Shown here piece by piece: positions 61,722 to 64,000 of a stretch of DNA of 64,000 nucleotides. The stretch's first letter is position 1. Each line of letters begins with the position of its first letter. The DNA comes from Marinobacter sp. SS13-12 (GTDB lineage Bacteria > Pseudomonadota > Gammaproteobacteria > Pseudomonadales > Oleiphilaceae): positions 62,001-126,000 of the forward strand of contig NZ_JASSUA010000002.1 in assembly GCF_030227115.1 (NCBI RefSeq), given 5' to 3'. A model generated the notes under the pieces. It was given only the letters and a program-made list of their open reading frames with translations, was not told the DNA's origin and searched no databases. A program made the position numbers and the translations under genes.

Positions 61722-64000
61722 TCACCCCCGAATGCCGAACGGCTTAACCAGCACAATAAGCCGAGGCAACAGGGTAAGGGCGCCAACCAGAGCCATAAAC
61801 ATGGCAAAGCCGGTGAACAAACCGAAGTAGATGGTCGGAATAAAGTTCGAGAGCACCAGGATTGAGAAACCGGTGATGATCGTCAGCGAGGTGAAGAACA
61901 TCGCCTGACCGATACTGCGGTGGCAGCGGTGCATGGTGGCGATGTAGTCGCCGTCTTTCTCGAACTCGGTCTTGAAGCGGTGGATATAGTGGATGGTATC
62001 GTCCACCGCAATCCCCACGGTAATCGCCGCCACCGTAATCGTCATCATATCCAGCGGAATACCCAGCCAGCCCATCAGACCCAGCACCGAGCCCGCGGCA
62101 ATCAGGTTCGGCGCCATACCGATCAGCGCCAGCTTTATCGACCGGAACAGGATCAGGAACATGATCATGATGGCCAGGAATACCACGCCCAACGTCTTGA
62201 TCTGGGACTCGAACAGGCTTTGCAGCATGTTGTTGTACATCACCGTCATCCCCGTGAGCTGGATCTGGTTGTCTTCAAAGCCCATTTCTTCGGTCAGGTG
62301 AGTACGTATGCGGTCCAGCAACGCCTGGCGGCGCAGGTCCGGTGAGGTCTCCAGAATGCGGATACTGAAACGGGCCTGGTCGTGTTCCTCGCTGATGTAG
62401 GGTGTCAGCAGGATATCCTGCAGATCGTCTGGCACCGCCGAGGGCACAAAGGCCAGCTCCAGGGCGTTCAGGGGCTCGCCGCCGTTGACCTGGGCCAGTA
62501 TGTCCAGCGTGGTTTTGATCGACTGTACCTTGCCGGTTGCCGCCAGGCTGTCCAGATAATAGTGTACCTTGCTCAGGCGGTCCATCTTCTGGTAAGTGAA
62601 CCAGGTATCCCGGTACTCCTCAGCGCCGTCGCAGTCGTCCACAAACGGGTCGCAGTCGCTGGCGAAGGGGTCACCGCCGCTGGCGCTTTCCGGGGGCTTG
62701 TCGTCCGTTATTACCACGTCCAGCGGGGTGGTGCCGCCCAGGCGGTCGTCGATGGTGATCATGCCCTGGTGGATTTCAGTGCTGGACTTGAAGTAGTCGA
62801 TGAAGCTGTTTTCCACTGACAGGCGGTTGAGGCCGATGACGCAGAGTATGGCGAGGATGCCAGACCCAACCAGTACGGTTTTGCCATAGTGCTCGGTAAA
62901 CCGTGCAAACATGTCGGTAAAGGGAACCCGGTCCGAGCGCACCCGGTCGTCCACCGGTGGCGGCAACAGCGCCAGCAGCGCCGGGAAGATCACGAAGGTG
63001 ATGAGAAAAGCCACGGCCAGGCCAATGGTCATCATCCAGCCGAAATCAATGACCGGGCGGATGCCGCTGAAGGTGAGCGAGCCAAAAGCGACGATGGTAG
63101 TGATGGCCATGTAGAAGCAGGGCTTGATCATCGCCAGCAGGGTATTGCGAAGCGTGTCCCTGGGCGAGGCATCCGGCTCGTCGTGCTGGAATTCCCGGTA
63201 GCGAACGATCAGGTGGATGGTCAGCGACAGGGTCATGATCAGCAACAGCGATACGAAGTTGGAGGAGATAACTGTAACCGGCCAGCGCGCCCAGCTCAGA
63301 TATCCGATCACCAGCCAGACAGTAAAGCTGCAACACAGCAATGGCACCACGACCCAGCGCCACTGGCGAAAAATGATCGCCAGGGTCAGCAGCAGGAATA
63401 CCAGTACGCCGATGCCAAAGGTGGAAAGATCGTTCTCGATAAAGCGAATCATGTCCGCGACGATCATAGGCACGCCGCCCAGGTAAATTTCGGCCCGGTC
63501 CCGGTAGCTGTCGAGAATGGCGCGAACGTTGTCGATGGTGCGGTCACGCTCTTCGCCTTGGGCTTCGGTGAACTCGATAAACTCCTGGCTCACGGCTTCC
63601 AGTCGTTGCTGTTCTTCCTCGGTAGCGTCGCCGCTGTCGACCCTGTCCCGCAGGCTGTTGCGCTCATACAGCAACTCAAAATAGCGTTCCGGGGTGGGCA
63701 GGTTAACCTGTATCGCGGTGGTTCGTCCGTCCTCGCTGATCAACAGGTTGGGGTAAAGGGGGTTACTGAGCAGGGCCTTGCGGGCGGTTTCGGGTTCAAC
63801 CCCATCTTCGTCGATCGTTTTGATCTCGGAGTCCACAGTGTCCAGGGTCAGGTCCGGGCTGTGAAGCAGGGGAACGTTGAGTATGCTGTTGGTGGAGCTG
63901 ACGTTGTCCAGTGCCGCCAGGTCATCCCGCAGAGACGCCAGCAGTGCCAGGCCATCCTCACTGAACAGCTCTTCATTGGGAGTAAAGGTGACAACCAGAA
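61722..64000 (-). CDS. RND-superfamily (MMPL-type) exporter, C-terminal part (cut by window edge)
   Basis: The minus-strand frame is open to the right edge, so about 760 residues of the C-terminal side are seen and the start is outside. Two membrane bundles each hold the pattern of RND proteins: in the first, FVSLLLIMTLSLTIHLIVRY; in the second, AAITVGIAVDDTIHYIHRFK. A periplasmic loop with a short Asp/Cys run (GGDPFASDCDPFVDDCDG) lies between them. Such proteins export lipids or other hydrophobic compounds using the proton gradient. No partner gene is visible. Confidence 0.88.
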   Translation of the reverse strand, partial: LVVTFTPNEELFSEDGLALLASLRDDLAALDNVSSTNSILNVPLLHSPDLTLDTVDSEIKTIDEDGVEPETARKALLSNPLYPNLLISEDGRTTAIQVNLPTPERYFELLYERNSLRDRVDSGDATEEEQQRLEAVSQEFIEFTEAQGEERDRTIDNVRAILDSYRDRAEIYLGGVPMIVADMIRFIENDLSTFGIGVLVFLLLTLAIIFRQWRWVVVPLLCCSFTVWLVIGYLSWARWPVTVISSNFVSLLLIMTLSLTIHLIVRYREFQHDEPDASPRDTLRNTLLAMIKPCFYMAITTIVAFGSLTFSGIRPVIDFGWMMTIGLAVAFLITFVIFPALLALLPPPVDDRVRSDRVPFTDMFARFTEHYGKTVLVGSGILAILCVIGLNRLSVENSFIDYFKSSTEIHQGMITIDDRLGGTTPLDVVITDDKPPESASGGDPFASDCDPFVDDCDGAEEYRDTWFTYQKMDRLSKVHYYLDSLAATGKVQSIKTTLDILAQVNGGEPLNALELAFVPSAVPDDLQDILLTPYISEEHDQARFSIRILETSPDLRRQALLDRIRTHLTEEMGFEDNQIQLTGMTVMYNNMLQSLFESQIKTLGVVFLAIMIMFLILFRSIKLALIGMAPNLIAAGSVLGLMGWLGIPLDMMTITVAAITVGIAVDDTIHYIHRFKTEFEKDGDYIATMHRCHRSIGQAMFFTSLTIITGFSILVLSNFIPTIYFGLFTGFAMFMALVGALTLLPRLIVLVKPFGIRG

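Noticed and set aside
1..64000. CRISPR arrays, insertion sequences, prophage or integrase genes
   Set aside because: No spaced direct repeats, transposase, recombinase or phage structural motifs were seen; gene order is that of a core chromosome.

Overview
The window reads as a chromosomal segment of a marine gammaproteobacterium, most likely Marinobacter or a close relative. This is inferred from protein-level resemblance and from pseudomonad-type gene orders (proA-nadD-rsfS-rlmH-mrdA-mrdB-mltB-rlpA-dacA-ybeD-lipB, and rnr-rlmB-rpsF-rpsR-DUF2232-rplI-dnaB-alr). No phage, transposon, CRISPR array or integration signature was seen.

Bases 1-15.7k form a catabolic region. A large indolepyruvate/aryl-pyruvate ferredoxin oxidoreductase runs off the left edge. 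Beside it is a divergent Lrp/AsnC regulator, with two FNR/Anr-like boxes between them. Next comes a nearly complete aerobic phenylacetate pathway on the minus strand, transcribed right to left as paaG-paaH-paaI-paaJ-paaK, a 315-bp AT-rich gap, then paaA-B-C-D-E-Z. paaY diverges from paaG. Together these would take aryl-pyruvates and phenylacetate through phenylacetyl-CoA, epoxide and oxepin-CoA to acetyl-CoA and succinyl-CoA. paaF and any PaaX/PaaR regulator are absent from the window. Beyond paaY lies a haloalkane-dehalogenase-fold protein whose nucleophilic aspartate is encoded as asparagine.

Bases 15.8-25k hold an AI-2E-type permease, a small exported peptidoglycan-binding-fold protein, ilvD, a cNMP-like/HDOD signalling protein, a stand-alone LON-domain protein, and a compact minus-strand cassette with ATGA overlaps. 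The cassette encodes two membrane proteins with degenerate GGDEF domains followed by a DedA-PAP2 fusion.

Bases 25-35k carry the proline/NAD/ribosome-silencing/cell-elongation/lipoate cluster. Bases 35-47.5k carry an intact diguanylate cyclase, an ABC1-family kinase, a YqaA-like DedA protein, a chemoreceptor, a glutaredoxin, a PPi-type phosphofructokinase, mpl-ubiX, an acyl-CoA dehydrogenase and a large unknown lipoprotein.

Bases 47.6-56k contain tRNA-Leu(CAG) with a stringent-type promoter, rnr, rlmB, the ribosomal protein operon with a structured rpsF leader, dnaB and alr. Bases 56-64k contain a small unknown gene, an RmlD-like protein without the usual catalytic Tyr/Lys, an Anr regulator with an Anr box against its own start, fabB, the ylqF/rbgA GTPase, a Spy-like glutamine-rich periplasmic protein, and an RND/MMPL exporter cut by the right edge.

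No wholly new defence or mobile system is evident. The most unusual signals are the D-to-N change in the dehalogenase, the paired dead GGDEF proteins in an operon with DedA-PAP2, the RmlD-like pseudoenzyme, and the regulatory structures (Anr-like boxes, the paaE-paaZ hairpin and the rpsF leader).
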